Shown here one piece after another: positions 1-7,681 of a stretch of DNA of 34,932 nucleotides. The translations under genes and the position numbers were made by a program. Location: the NCBI GenBank assembly GCA_002069765.1, contig MWBZ01000034.1, positions 1-34,932 on the forward strand. Direction: 5' to 3'. Each line of letters begins with the position of its first letter. Within the stretch, counting starts at the first letter, position 1. The notes under the pieces were generated by a model. That model worked only from the letters and a program-made list of their open reading frames with translations, was not told where the DNA came from and searched no databases. Source of the stretch: a bacterium ADurb.Bin243. Its GTDB lineage: Bacteria; Muiribacteriota; UBA9980.

Positions 1-198
1 GTTTTGACCGCCGTTGTCCATCGCCAACTGCATTTTGCTAAGAAGGTTCTCGAATTGGTTTTCAATGCTTTCAGTGACGACGTATTCAGAAATTTCCGAT
101 TTCAGGCGGTTTTCTTGAGACGCACTATACGTTATGACTTTTTCAATAGTCCTATAGATGTCTTTTGATTGACTAAATAGTTTTTTTATCAGTTCCAT
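1..198 (-). CDS. brxC: BREX P-loop protein BrxC/PglY, N-terminal part (cut by window edge)
   Basis: Only the first 66 codons are present; the gene runs off the left edge. It starts at ATG 198 with a GGAG ribosome site 6 bases upstream, 33 bases after brxB. The visible part begins MELIKKLFSQSKDIYR and contains the motif EISEYVVTESIENQF; a Glu-x-x-EYVVT segment near the N-terminus is typical of BrxC, the large (about 1,200 residue) AAA-type ATPase of BREX phage-defence systems, where it is needed for methylation and defence. The Walker motifs lie outside the window, so the call rests on this N-terminal motif and on the brxE-brxA-brxB order upstream. A different BREX ATPase (PglY) of the same superfamily is the main alternative. 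Confidence 0.75.
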   Translation of the reverse strand, partial: MELIKKLFSQSKDIYRTIEKVITYSASQENRLKSEISEYVVTESIENQFENLLSKMQLAMDNGGQN

Positions 199-231
199 AG
201 TTTTCTCCTGTGCGTATTCAAAAAATCTTGA

Positions 232-804
232 TTAGCCGCCTACATGGACGGACCGATAGTTTCCGTCGTCCGGATAAAAGCCTAAAAACTTGAGTTTTGT
301 CTTACCAGTTCTTTCGCCGGGATAGAAAAAAATTGTCGGCGCAACGAATTTTCCTTGGAGTTGGCTTTCGATAGCGCCGATCCTTAAATACGGATGGAGC
401 GCTTCAAGGTCTGTAACAAGTAAAATTGGGTTCGTCTGGTCCTTGATCTCGTCTAATTTTTTGTCGAGTCGCGCGAGAAGCTGGCCTTTCGAAACGGCTT
501 CGGCGAGCGATTGATTTGTTTTGTTCCAATCCGTCGGGGCTTTGCCGTCTGCCGAAAGCCAAATTTTTCTAAGCGGTGAGTTGCTTAAAATATCTTGAAT
601 ATTTTCATAGATCGAAAAAGTATTGACCGTCCATCCCGCGTTATTTAGTTTTGAGGTCCAGGCGTTCATGTGCCGCTTGACATCGATGATCTTCGATGTC
701 GAAAAAACCAAATAATATATAGGTTCGAAACTTGCCTGGCGGAAATCTCGGCCGTGTTTTATTCTCTCTAATAGTTCGTCAAAATCAGCCTTTAATGATG
801 ACAT
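232..804 (-). CDS. brxB: BREX protein BrxB (DUF1788)
   Basis: 190 residues, the usual size for BrxB. The DUF1788 signature is clear in the C-terminal half: LEALHPYLRIGAIESQLQGK (about residues 132-151), then a YPGERTGK segment and the ending GFYPDDGNYRSVHVGG, close to the family's conserved LGFY..D.NYR..H.GG end. The role of BrxB is not known biochemically; it is a core BREX component required for defence. Start ATG 804 lies inside brxA (20-base overlap) with GGGAGG just upstream, so brxA and brxB are probably translationally coupled. No catalytic motif is visible. The identification is firm from the conserved C-terminus and from the position between brxA and brxC. Confidence 0.9.
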   Translation of the reverse strand: MSSLKADFDELLERIKHGRDFRQASFEPIYYLVFSTSKIIDVKRHMNAWTSKLNNAGWTVNTFSIYENIQDILSNSPLRKIWLSADGKAPTDWNKTNQSLAEAVSKGQLLARLDKKLDEIKDQTNPILLVTDLEALHPYLRIGAIESQLQGKFVAPTIFFYPGERTGKTKLKFLGFYPDDGNYRSVHVGG

Positions 805-1570
805 TGGCTAATTCCTCCCACGTTTTATAGTTCCAGCCGATCCTGATCAATTCCCCGGCCGATTGCACGATAAAGTAACCTTTTAACGATAATCTCTTTA
901 GTTCTTCACGTACGTCTTCTTTTTGAAGCCCGAATAATTCCCAGTCTGAATGGCCGATTACTGCGCCGTCTCCGAGGCCGGCAAAGTGCAGATCGTAAGC
1001 AAGAAATGCCATAGCCCTCTGAGTCGGCCTGAAAGAATTGATCTTATAATTACCCTTGCTGGCAGGTTGTATGAGACCGAAGTTAACGCAGCAGCCTAGG
1101 ATATAAGAAGAAACTCTTTTTATTGTGCTTTCGGACCAAGGCTTCACAGTTTTGCCGGTCATGTTAGCTTCAACTACGAAAGACCTTGAATCCTCGTTAG
1201 TCATAAATTCTTGCCCGCCAAGATATTTTCTCCAATATACGCTTTTGACGTAGTCTTCGAAAATCAAGTTTGCTCTCGCGGTAAAAAGATAGAATAATTG
1301 GGACAGTTCATTAGACGGAAGGCTGTTAAGAGTTTTTAAAATAGAAGCCGGATAGTCACCCTCCACTAAATATCTCGGGGCAAAACATTCCGACACGATG
1401 TTCCTGAGGCGTCTTGCGGTTACGCTTGAAAAATTGCCGGATTCAAGCGATACCTGGAATAATTCGGTTGTTTTCATTCCAGGCCGCCAGACGGATAAAA
1501 GCGTTCTTGTTTCTTCGATCAAGCCCAATCCGGCCTGAAGTTGGGTCGTGTATTTTCTTTCCTTGCTCAT
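785..1570 (-). CDS. brxA: BREX protein BrxA (DUF1819)
   Basis: 261 residues, slightly longer than typical BrxA (about 200-250). It shows the DUF1819 pattern: an N-terminal segment reading TTQLQAGLGLIEETRTLLSVW, followed by an all-helical body and a winged-helix-like C-terminal part (residues about 200-255). BrxA from other BREX loci binds DNA and is needed for defence and methylation, but its exact job is unknown. Start ATG 1570 overlaps the brxE stop in an ATGA arrangement, with GGGG upstream, and the end overlaps brxB by 20 bases, so the three small genes form one tightly packed transcription unit. The family assignment comes from the overall pattern and neighbours rather than from catalytic residues. 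Confidence 0.85.
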   Translation of the reverse strand: MSKERKYTTQLQAGLGLIEETRTLLSVWRPGMKTTELFQVSLESGNFSSVTARRLRNIVSECFAPRYLVEGDYPASILKTLNSLPSNELSQLFYLFTARANLIFEDYVKSVYWRKYLGGQEFMTNEDSRSFVVEANMTGKTVKPWSESTIKRVSSYILGCCVNFGLIQPASKGNYKINSFRPTQRAMAFLAYDLHFAGLGDGAVIGHSDWELFGLQKEDVREELKRLSLKGYFIVQSAGELIRIGWNYKTWEELANVIIKG

Positions 1571-2079
1571 TTTGTCCCCGAAAAATAAGGAAATACTTTG
1601 GAGCCTTCGCTAAAAGCCTTTAAATAATAATGCGCTATGGTTTTCCAGCCGGAAGTTTTTTTTACGTCTGACGCCTGCCCCACTAATACAGGGCCGACTC
1701 CGTTATGATCCGTTTTTTTGCTGACGTTTTCCAGATATGCCATTGAAGTTTCTTTGTTTGAAATTGTTTTCATTGCCGCTTCGACGGTCTCCGGATCACT
1801 TAAGAGCAGATGGCATTCTCTTTCTAACATCTCCGGAAGCCGGAATAGATGAAAAACACCCTTTCCTACGCCAATATGCTCGTCATGGATTTTTGATGCG
1901 GCCTCTAGCGTTCCGTGATATCTTGCTAAAAATGGCGTTTTACCGAAAACCGGCGATATATAGGCGCCGCTCGCCGACGAAAAAAAGGAGCTGGCCCACC
2001 AAGCATTCTGATGAGATTCTCCGAGAAAGCCGACACTAACTCTCAAAAGCACTATGCTTGTTTGTACTTTGCTTTCCAT
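1567..2079 (-). CDS. brxE: BrxE-family protein, signature of BREX type 6
   Basis: 170 residues. Recognisable BrxE-family features are an N-terminal LLRVSVGFLGE segment, a WWASSFFSSASGAYISPVF block (residues about 28-46) and the central HDEHIGVGKGVFHLFRLPEMLE stretch (about residues 65-85; split as HDEHIGVGKG then VFHLFRLPE). BrxE has no established biochemical activity and is the marker of type 6 BREX, whose order is brxE-brxA-brxB-brxC-pglX-pglZ-brxD-brxHI. Start ATG 2079 has AAAGGA 9 bases upstream. It is the first gene of the operon and lies downstream of a candidate promoter at 2122-2150. I am confident that it belongs to the BREX operon; the BrxE name rests on memory of the family pattern without a profile search. 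Confidence 0.75.
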   Translation of the reverse strand: MESKVQTSIVLLRVSVGFLGESHQNAWWASSFFSSASGAYISPVFGKTPFLARYHGTLEAASKIHDEHIGVGKGVFHLFRLPEMLERECHLLLSDPETVEAAMKTISNKETSMAYLENVSKKTDHNGVGPVLVGQASDVKKTSGWKTIAHYYLKAFSEGSKVFPYFSGTK

Positions 2080-2109
2080 AACATCATGTCCTTTAAAACA
2101 TATGGTTTT

Positions 2110-2150
2110 ATATAGTGCTATATTATACAGAATAACGCAAAATAAATAAA
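2110..2150 (-). promoter_or_regulatory. Candidate promoter and operator of the BREX operon
   Basis: On the minus strand a perfect TATAAT -10 box lies at 2127-2122. The -35 region (2150-2145, TTTATT) is poor, which suggests weak or activator-dependent expression. Just downstream of the -10 box, around the expected transcription start, is a perfect inverted repeat ATATAG-TG-CTATAT (2110-2123) that could be an operator. The brxE start codon is about 30 bases further on. BREX operons often have a dedicated BrxR-type repressor that binds such repeats; no such gene is seen beside it here. Confidence 0.5.
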
Positions 2151-2248
2151 GAGAAATTTAAAAAATTAATTTAAAATTCCATTATTTGTCGATATATAAA
2201 CTCGATAAAATTGATTAGCATTCTGAAAACAAAGATGGAATTGAAGAA

Positions 2249-4267
2249 TTATTCGGTAGCCCCATTAAGTTTTAACAGCTCTATTATATCTTTATTTTGG
2301 GTTTTAACGGCTTTGTGTAAAGGAGTTTTACCTTCATTGTCTTTTATGTTGACGTCAGCTTTGTTTTCAATTAATAATTTTGTTAATTCTAAATATCCGC
2401 GATTTATGGCATAAAAAAGTGCTGTTCTGCCTGTATTGTTTTTGGCATTAACATCAACTTTTTTTTCAAATAGCAACTTAGTTAATTCAAGATTATTATT
2501 GGCAGAACATTTCATTAGCAGTGTTACTCCATCAGAGTATGTCAAGTTAATATTAGCATTTTTGCTTATCAAAATTTTGCATAATTCTGTACAATTTTTC
2601 TGAATTGCATGTAAAAGTAAGGTTTTTTGATTAGTATCTTTTAAATCAATTTCAAAACCGGAATCAAAAATTACTTGTAATTGTTTCAAATCCTTTATTG
2701 ATAACATAATCAAAAATAATTCTTTGTTGATATCGATAGATTTTATAAAGTCATTTAATTTATTTTCGGCATTACTTATCTCTGGTTGCGATTTTTCAAC
2801 TTTGTCTTTTAATTCTGAAATCAAATTTTTATTTTCTTTGTTAGATTCAATTTCCCTTTCAATATCTTCTATTTCCCAATTTTCTGCTTCACGATATAGC
2901 ACCCATTGTTGAGTAAAATTGTTCGTCGTTGTGATGGTTGTGTATCCTTCATCGACAACGTTTAAACTAAACTTTCCTTCGGATTCAAATGATACTGTAG
3001 TTGTTTTCAAAACAGCATGCCTAGATGAAGGTCCAATCCAATCATAAGAGCCAAGTGGATAAAATATTGGTTTTGCAATTTCATAAACATTAGGATTTAT
3101 TTTAGCAACTATGTAAGCGCTCAATTTCCCGATTTTTCCTAATGGTGGCAGATCCTTGCCTACTGCCTGATTAACAGTCCTAACGGTACTTATTTTGTTT
3201 TCGTTATCGCTAATACTGCGTTTCCACTCCTCGATTTCCTTTTTTTTATTTATCAAATCTTCAAGCAATACAGATAATTTTACTGAATTTTCAGTGGTTG
3301 CATATTTATTTATTTCGCATATAACTTTATAAGCTTCGTCTACGTTACCATTGTCAAAATTAGATTTAATATTTTTGAATTCGTTGAAGGTTTTAGTATC
3401 AACTTTCGAAATAACGGATGTTATGTTAGATTTTGTTTTTGATGGAACATTCTCTGGTACAGTCAAATTATTAGTATTATTTGAAGGGTTATCTATATTA
3501 TTAGTTGAGTTATTTACGTTATAGTTCACATCTGTATCACCTGGTCTAACTCTCGTAAATATTGATTCTGTGTTCAGATTGGCTTTCCCACCAGACACGA
3601 TCGATACAATCAGCGAAAAAATTTTGTCGATTCCTAATGCTTTAGATGCGTTAAAGGCCCAATCATAGTTTTGAACCGCATATATTCCACCTAATATTAT
3701 TGCAAAACCAGTAATAATTGCAATAAGCATTCTTTTGAATTTGAATATATAACTTTTGGTTTGAAAGCGATTACCGCTGGTCGGTGTTGAATTATTTGAT
3801 AAATTCGCAAGATATTCGGCGATATGAGCGAAATTTCTTTCTGTGGCATAATCAGCGGCCATTTTTCCTCGATGATCTTTATCGAAGACATTTACGTTGA
3901 GTTTCACCAGCAGTTCGACAAATGTTAAATTTCCAGCAGAGGCGGCAACCATAAGCGGAGTAATTCCATGATTAGTTTTGATATTTACGTCGGCTCCGTG
4001 CCGAACTAACAGCTCGAAGGCATCGACATTTTTATAATGAATTGCATTACAGATTACGGTAGCGCCATTAACATCTTTTGAATTTACATTATAACAACCG
4101 CTATCAAGAATTTGCCTTAACTCATCAGTTTTATTTTCCATTATCAGCCTAGTAACAAGTTGAAATTGGTCTTGTTTCGAGTCATCAATAGGTTGTATCT
4201 GAACGCCGCATTTATTGCAAAATTTTGCTTTATCCTGGTTGTCGCCGTCGCATTTTGGGCATTTCAT
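2249..4267 (-). CDS. Membrane protein with zinc ribbon and ankyrin repeats on both sides of one TM segment
   Basis: 672 residues, AT-rich compared with its neighbours. Domains in order: a zinc ribbon (C3, C6, C17, C20); ankyrin repeats at about 35-155; one hydrophobic segment at about 180-198 (preceded by KFKR); an Asn-rich linker (about 246-268); a Lys/Glu-rich predicted coiled coil (about 330-360); a beta-rich unknown region (about 380-460); a second Lys/Glu-rich helix (about 465-510); and more ankyrin repeats at about 515-670 (HAIQKN, TPLHKAV and similar). The basic residues before the TM segment suggest that the zinc ribbon is cytoplasmic, which would put the C-terminal ankyrins outside; if so, this is an unusual topology. 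Start ATG 4267 has GGGGAG upstream at a rather long spacing. No enzymatic motif is visible, so a scaffold or sensor role is only a guess. It is separated from brxE by 169 bases and a promoter. Confidence 0.85.
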   Translation of the reverse strand: MKCPKCDGDNQDKAKFCNKCGVQIQPIDDSKQDQFQLVTRLIMENKTDELRQILDSGCYNVNSKDVNGATVICNAIHYKNVDAFELLVRHGADVNIKTNHGITPLMVAASAGNLTFVELLVKLNVNVFDKDHRGKMAADYATERNFAHIAEYLANLSNNSTPTSGNRFQTKSYIFKFKRMLIAIITGFAIILGGIYAVQNYDWAFNASKALGIDKIFSLIVSIVSGGKANLNTESIFTRVRPGDTDVNYNVNNSTNNIDNPSNNTNNLTVPENVPSKTKSNITSVISKVDTKTFNEFKNIKSNFDNGNVDEAYKVICEINKYATTENSVKLSVLLEDLINKKKEIEEWKRSISDNENKISTVRTVNQAVGKDLPPLGKIGKLSAYIVAKINPNVYEIAKPIFYPLGSYDWIGPSSRHAVLKTTTVSFESEGKFSLNVVDEGYTTITTTNNFTQQWVLYREAENWEIEDIEREIESNKENKNLISELKDKVEKSQPEISNAENKLNDFIKSIDINKELFLIMLSIKDLKQLQVIFDSGFEIDLKDTNQKTLLLHAIQKNCTELCKILISKNANINLTYSDGVTLLMKCSANNNLELTKLLFEKKVDVNAKNNTGRTALFYAINRGYLELTKLLIENKADVNIKDNEGKTPLHKAVKTQNKDIIELLKLNGATE

Positions 4268-4342
4268 AATCCGTCAATTCTCCCCTTCAGACTTCTCCGA
4301 TATTTTTTCTTTAAATTCGAACAATTCGATGGTATAATAAAT

Positions 4343-4384
4343 CAAAAAAAACAAAAACCTCTCCCGAAAAATGTCAGAAGAGGT
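4343..4384 (-). terminator. Strong intrinsic terminator between the ankyrin gene and the upstream region
   Basis: Arms AGAGGT (4379-4384) and ACCTCT (4357-4362) form a hairpin on the minus strand that is followed by a T-rich tract of about 14 bases (4356-4343). It lies 76 bases before the ankyrin start codon, so it either ends a short separate transcript or acts as an attenuator for that gene. Confidence 0.7.
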
Positions 4385-4580
4385 GTTTTATGCTTATTAA
4401 TCGTCAACAGCCTTTGTGTTCGACAAGTCTAATAATTTTTGTTGTCGCCCAAATAAAAGATTTTGAATATACTATATTCATTAGACTATCACTGTTGAAA
4501 AATTATAGACTTCAAAAATCTGTATGTTTTCAAAAGCACCAAAATTTCCGACACGGAAAAACATTTTTACCATAAATATT
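4343..4580 (-). ncRNA. Candidate structured small RNA (or attenuated 5' leader)
   Basis: A near-consensus promoter (4587-4616) and a strong terminator (4343-4384) enclose about 235 bases with no ORF that has a ribosome site. The transcript would contain a hairpin TTTCCG-TGT-CGGAAA (4545-4559); a 7-bp pairing (4404-4410 with 4492-4498, TCAACAG/CTGTTGA); nested inside it an 8-bp pairing (4426-4433 with 4480-4487, AGTCTAAT/ATTAGACT); and inside that a perfect 17-base palindrome TGAATATACTATATTCA (4464-4480). Promoter, nested stems and terminator together suggest a functional RNA. The alternative is a leader regulating the ankyrin gene by terminator read-through. Two short ORFs (30 and 25 codons) are present but lack ribosome sites. 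Confidence 0.5.
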
Positions 4581-4586
4581 AACTTT

Positions 4587-4616
4587 ATTATAAACATAAT
4601 ATTGAAATATTGTCAA
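4587..4616 (-). promoter_or_regulatory. Near-consensus sigma-70 promoter of the candidate RNA
   Basis: On the minus strand TTGACA (4616-4611) and TATAAT (4592-4587) are both perfect and separated by 18 bases. It is among the best-matching promoters in the window and points away from gene 4657-5322 toward the terminator at 4384-4343. Confidence 0.75.
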
Positions 4617-4656
4617 GAATTATTTGGGAATTTTTAGCACTGCTTTTGTGATCAGT

Positions 4657-5322
4657 TTATATTCTGCCATGCTTATTACGCCTATCCTTCAAATAATCTG
4701 TAAGTGACCTTACGTCTTGGCTTCTCCTGAATATTTCGGCTTGCGGCTCCGAAAACTGGCTCTTATCGATTTTACGGAAAGTCCTTTTTTCGAACTCATC
4801 CTTCAACGCAACACCGTTTGCATCAAACAAAATTTTTCGTTTGCCGTCCTTATGGCTTTTGGTATAACGAATTGTTGAATCATCGTTATACTCATAATAT
4901 TCGCGGCTTTCTTCACGGCCGTTTTTCAAGTAGTTGAACCGAGCCATTTTAGCGGGGCGGCCGTCCGGCTTATAATAAATTTGGATCAAAGGCTTGTTAC
5001 GGCTTTTGTATAACGAAATTCTTGTGTAATCTATGTTGATGGTGCCATCTGGCATTATCATTATTTTTTCAGCCTTGTTGCCGAATTTATCCCGCATTAT
5101 TTCAAGTTCGCGCGTCAATCGGCCTGTTTTGTCATAACTGGGTCGTATTATGCGGCTGCCGCCACCGGGAAGTTTTTCTTCAAAACAATCTCGTCTGCCG
5201 AGACTTTCGCCATCGAGAGTGCTGTGCTGGCAACGATCATATCTTGAATTTTTATCTGGAAAGCAAGTTTCGATTGCTCTGGCCAGGTTTTTAGTACTGT
5301 AGATTTCGATTGTTTTTATCAT
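4657..5322 (-). CDS. Unrecognised 221-residue protein
   Basis: A charged, soluble protein without signal peptide or membrane segment. The middle part (about residues 60-175) is a series of short beta-hairpin-like units with alternating Tyr, Asp, Gly and Lys, for example YDKTGRLTRELE, MPDGTINIDY, YYKPDGRPAKM and YYEYNDDSTIRY. These recall YD/MORN-like repeats, although no exact repeat can be drawn. The C-terminus is a basic helix. Start ATG 5322 is preceded by AGGAGAGG. It is transcribed divergently from the recombination operon at 5464 and followed by the candidate RNA locus. I do not recognise the family and assign no function; the strong ribosome site and normal codon use support a real gene. 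Confidence 0.75.
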   Translation of the reverse strand: MIKTIEIYSTKNLARAIETCFPDKNSRYDRCQHSTLDGESLGRRDCFEEKLPGGGSRIIRPSYDKTGRLTRELEIMRDKFGNKAEKIMIMPDGTINIDYTRISLYKSRNKPLIQIYYKPDGRPAKMARFNYLKNGREESREYYEYNDDSTIRYTKSHKDGKRKILFDANGVALKDEFEKRTFRKIDKSQFSEPQAEIFRRSQDVRSLTDYLKDRRNKHGRI

Positions 5323-5416
5323 GGATATCCTCTCCTTTTTTAGTCTAACTTATTGTAATCGTAATTTTGAATTCAGCCAACGGTTTCCCGCAGCTTTTTT
5401 TAAAGTGTTATAAGTA

Positions 5417-5449
5417 TTTGTATTCGCATACAAAATAAAATTTTATTTT
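5417..5449. promoter_or_regulatory. Two abutting palindromes upstream of the recombination operon
   Basis: TTTGTAT-TCGC-ATACAAA (5417-5434) is followed, overlapping by three bases, by a perfect 18-base palindrome AAAATAAAATTTTATTTT (5432-5449). A possible -10 box TATAAG lies just before them at 5409-5414. They end 14 bases before the ATG at 5464 and almost touch its ribosome site, so a protein bound here could block the operon. The regulator is unknown. Confidence 0.45.
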
Positions 5450-5463
5450 CAGAGGTGATTTTT

Positions 5464-6420
5464 ATGGAGTTTACAAAAGCAGTAAAGAACCAGAGCAAGC
5501 TGAGGATCGCACTTTCCGGCGCGGCGGGGTCGGGAAAAACCTATTCAGCTCTTCAGCTAGCGAAGGGCATCGGCGGCAGAATCGCCGTCATCGACACAGA
5601 GCGCGGGTCGGCATCGTTATACGCCGGTACATTTGACTTCGACGTAGTAAAAATCGAACCACCTTACTCGCCGGAAAAATATATCGAGGCGATAACTTTA
5701 GCCGAAAAATTAGAATATTCGATAATCATAATCGACTCGCTTTCTCACGCCTGGGCCGGAAGCGGGGGCTTGTTGGATATCCACGATGCAATTCAGAAGT
5801 CCAATAAAGGCGGCAACTCCTTCACGGCCTGGAAAGAAATCACACCCATTCAGAACAAACTTATCGACACGATAACAGGCTCTAAATGCCACATCATAAC
5901 AACTATGAGGGCAAAGCAGGACTACGTCGTCGAAAATAACGGCCAGCGAAACATAGTCAGAAAAGTCGGGTTAGCGCCCGTTCAGCGCGAGGGGGTCGAA
6001 TATGAGTTTACAATCTTCATTGAACTGTCTCAGGAACATGTGGCCGTGGCGAGCAAAGATAGAACGAACCTTTTCGACGGAAAGTATTTCGTACCGTCCG
6101 ACCAGACGGGAAAAATACTTGTTGCCTGGCTCAATCAGGAGCCTGAAATGCAAAAACCGCAAACAAAAATCTCGGAAGTTTTTACTCAATCGGAAACATC
6201 TCAAACTAAATCTCAAATAACAAACGCGACTAACGCAACACCGCAAAAAACATTCACCATACAGGATATTGCTAAATCGCTCACGGCCGAGCTGAAAATG
6301 TGTTTCAATCAAAAGCAAATAACAACGCGCCGCATACTGGAATTATGGCAGCGCTTCGACGGAAAACAGGAAGATATACTGCAACACCTTTCTGGGACGC
6401 AGGAACGGAGGGCCGCATGA
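5464..6420 (+). CDS. Sak4-like RecA-fold ATPase, phage-type recombinase
   Basis: 318 residues from ATG 5464, chosen because AGGTGAT sits just upstream. The core is a RecA/AAA_24 ATPase: Walker A GAAGSGKT at 19-26, an IDTERGSA segment at 43-50 and Walker B IIIIDSLSHAW with Asp91. This pattern matches phage nucleotide-binding proteins of the Sak4 group, which work with SSB in single-strand annealing or strand exchange during phage recombination. The last 110 residues are a Thr/Gln-rich linker and a small helical domain (about 265-318). The gene is first in a rightward operon and overlaps the following nuclease gene by ATGA, which suggests a joint role in DNA-end processing and recombination. 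The element also carries its own SSB gene. A function in replication rather than recombination cannot be excluded. Confidence 0.8.
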   Translation: MEFTKAVKNQSKLRIALSGAAGSGKTYSALQLAKGIGGRIAVIDTERGSASLYAGTFDFDVVKIEPPYSPEKYIEAITLAEKLEYSIIIIDSLSHAWAGSGGLLDIHDAIQKSNKGGNSFTAWKEITPIQNKLIDTITGSKCHIITTMRAKQDYVVENNGQRNIVRKVGLAPVQREGVEYEFTIFIELSQEHVAVASKDRTNLFDGKYFVPSDQTGKILVAWLNQEPEMQKPQTKISEVFTQSETSQTKSQITNATNATPQKTFTIQDIAKSLTAELKMCFNQKQITTRRILELWQRFDGKQEDILQHLSGTQERRAA

Positions 6421-7565
6421 ACAGATACGACCATCTTTCTTATTCCAGTCTAAGTAAATATATTGCTTGCCCGGCGCAGTTCAGGTTATATATGACCGAA
6501 AAAAAATCTCTGCCGACCGAGCCCGCCATCGAAGGAAACAAACGTCATGCAGAGATCGCCAGCCGCCTGTTGGAAGCAACCATCGACCAATCCGGGTTTG
6601 GTGACCGTCTCAAAAACTTCTGCCGCCATATCTTGAAAAGTCCAACAGCCGTGGAGCGCGAGTTCGAACTCGACTTTATTACCAACAGGGTCATAGGTAA
6701 AATAGATGCCTTTTCGATTCATGGAAATCAGGCTGTTATCGTTGACTGGAAAGGCTATCCCGGTTACAACGAAGATCTTCAATTGAAAATCTACTCGTTG
6801 GCGGTCAGAGAACTTTACCCGGAGGTCGAAGTCTGTCACGGGTATTTCTTCTTTACCGGACCGGACTATTACGAACCACACTCGTATTTCTTAGGTGACC
6901 TGAATGCCTTTTCGGGCGAAGTCGCTCGAATCATCGACACCATTTCAGATGATCAGGATTTCAAGCCGTGCCCTGGCCCGCACTGCAGCCGTTGTGCTTT
7001 CTCCGAGCGCTGCGAAGTGGCGGCTAACTTCTCTATTGTAAAAATGGAGTCGCTCAGCGAGGTCATCGAGGCCGCTCGGAGGATATTCGCCGCTGAAGCC
7101 ATGGTTGAAAAAATAAAAGAACGTGTAAAAGCCTGGATGGCTGATCATGGCGTTGATGTCCTGCCGATAGATAGCGATAATAAGTATTATCTAAGTCCTT
7201 CAATCAGCTTCAGGAACGGAAAGATAAAATCAGAAAAAGAACGCGAGGCATGTGAAAAAATAATTCAGATAGCGATATCCGAGAGCCAGGCGCCATCGCT
7301 CAACAAGATAACGAACTCAGAATCGGCCGACGGAAAAATAATTCAGATAGGAAAGGCGGTGAAATCATTGAAGGAAAAGATAAAAATGTCCGACCTTGCA
7401 GATATGATGAAGGCTGCCGGGCTTCTTTCATCAAACGCCACGAATGCCGATGCCAGCGGTGCGATACGCGATAGGCTCGGCACCAATTTCATAATGGCAA
7501 CCGAGGATCAGAAAATCCGGTTGTATCAGGAGCTTACGGATCTTCTCGAACGTAAGGCCGGATAA
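6417..7565 (+). CDS. Cas4/RecB-like PD-(D/E)XK nuclease with a probable Fe-S cluster
   Basis: 382 residues from ATG 6417, which overlaps the previous stop as ATGA and has GGAGG 5 bases upstream. The nuclease core is visible: His44, GKIDAF with Asp97, IVDWK with Asp110 and Lys112, and a QLKIYSL motif around Gln122. One cysteine near the N-terminus (C18) and three or four after the core (C185, C190, C193, C199) match the layout that binds a 4Fe-4S cluster in Cas4, AddB and related phage nucleases. The C-terminal 180 residues are helical and unassigned. Such nucleases resect DNA ends; pairing with the Sak4-like ATPase suggests a recombination or repair cassette. It is not part of a CRISPR locus, since no array or other cas genes are present. 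Confidence 0.8.
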   Translation: MNRYDHLSYSSLSKYIACPAQFRLYMTEKKSLPTEPAIEGNKRHAEIASRLLEATIDQSGFGDRLKNFCRHILKSPTAVEREFELDFITNRVIGKIDAFSIHGNQAVIVDWKGYPGYNEDLQLKIYSLAVRELYPEVEVCHGYFFFTGPDYYEPHSYFLGDLNAFSGEVARIIDTISDDQDFKPCPGPHCSRCAFSERCEVAANFSIVKMESLSEVIEAARRIFAAEAMVEKIKERVKAWMADHGVDVLPIDSDNKYYLSPSISFRNGKIKSEKEREACEKIIQIAISESQAPSLNKITNSESADGKIIQIGKAVKSLKEKIKMSDLADMMKAAGLLSSNATNADASGAIRDRLGTNFIMATEDQKIRLYQELTDLLERKAG

Positions 7566-7590
7566 AGTATAAACGAATACAGGCAAAAGC

Positions 7591-7622
7591 AAAGGCGAGG
7601 TCCGAAGGCGGGCTTCGCCTTT
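7591..7622 (+). terminator. Inverted repeat after the nuclease gene, possible weak terminator
   Basis: AAAGGCGA (7591-7598) pairs with TCGCCTTT (7615-7622) around a 16-base loop. Only three T residues follow directly, so termination would be inefficient and the next gene may still be co-transcribed. Confidence 0.4.
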
Positions 7623-7681
7623 ACTATTTATAAACGAAAGAAACGAATTAGAAAAGGATGACGACTACATCGAGGATGGTG

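Noticed and set aside
4343-4580. Retron msr-msd RNA
   Set aside because: The nested inverted repeats recall a retron RNA, but no reverse transcriptase gene lies nearby.
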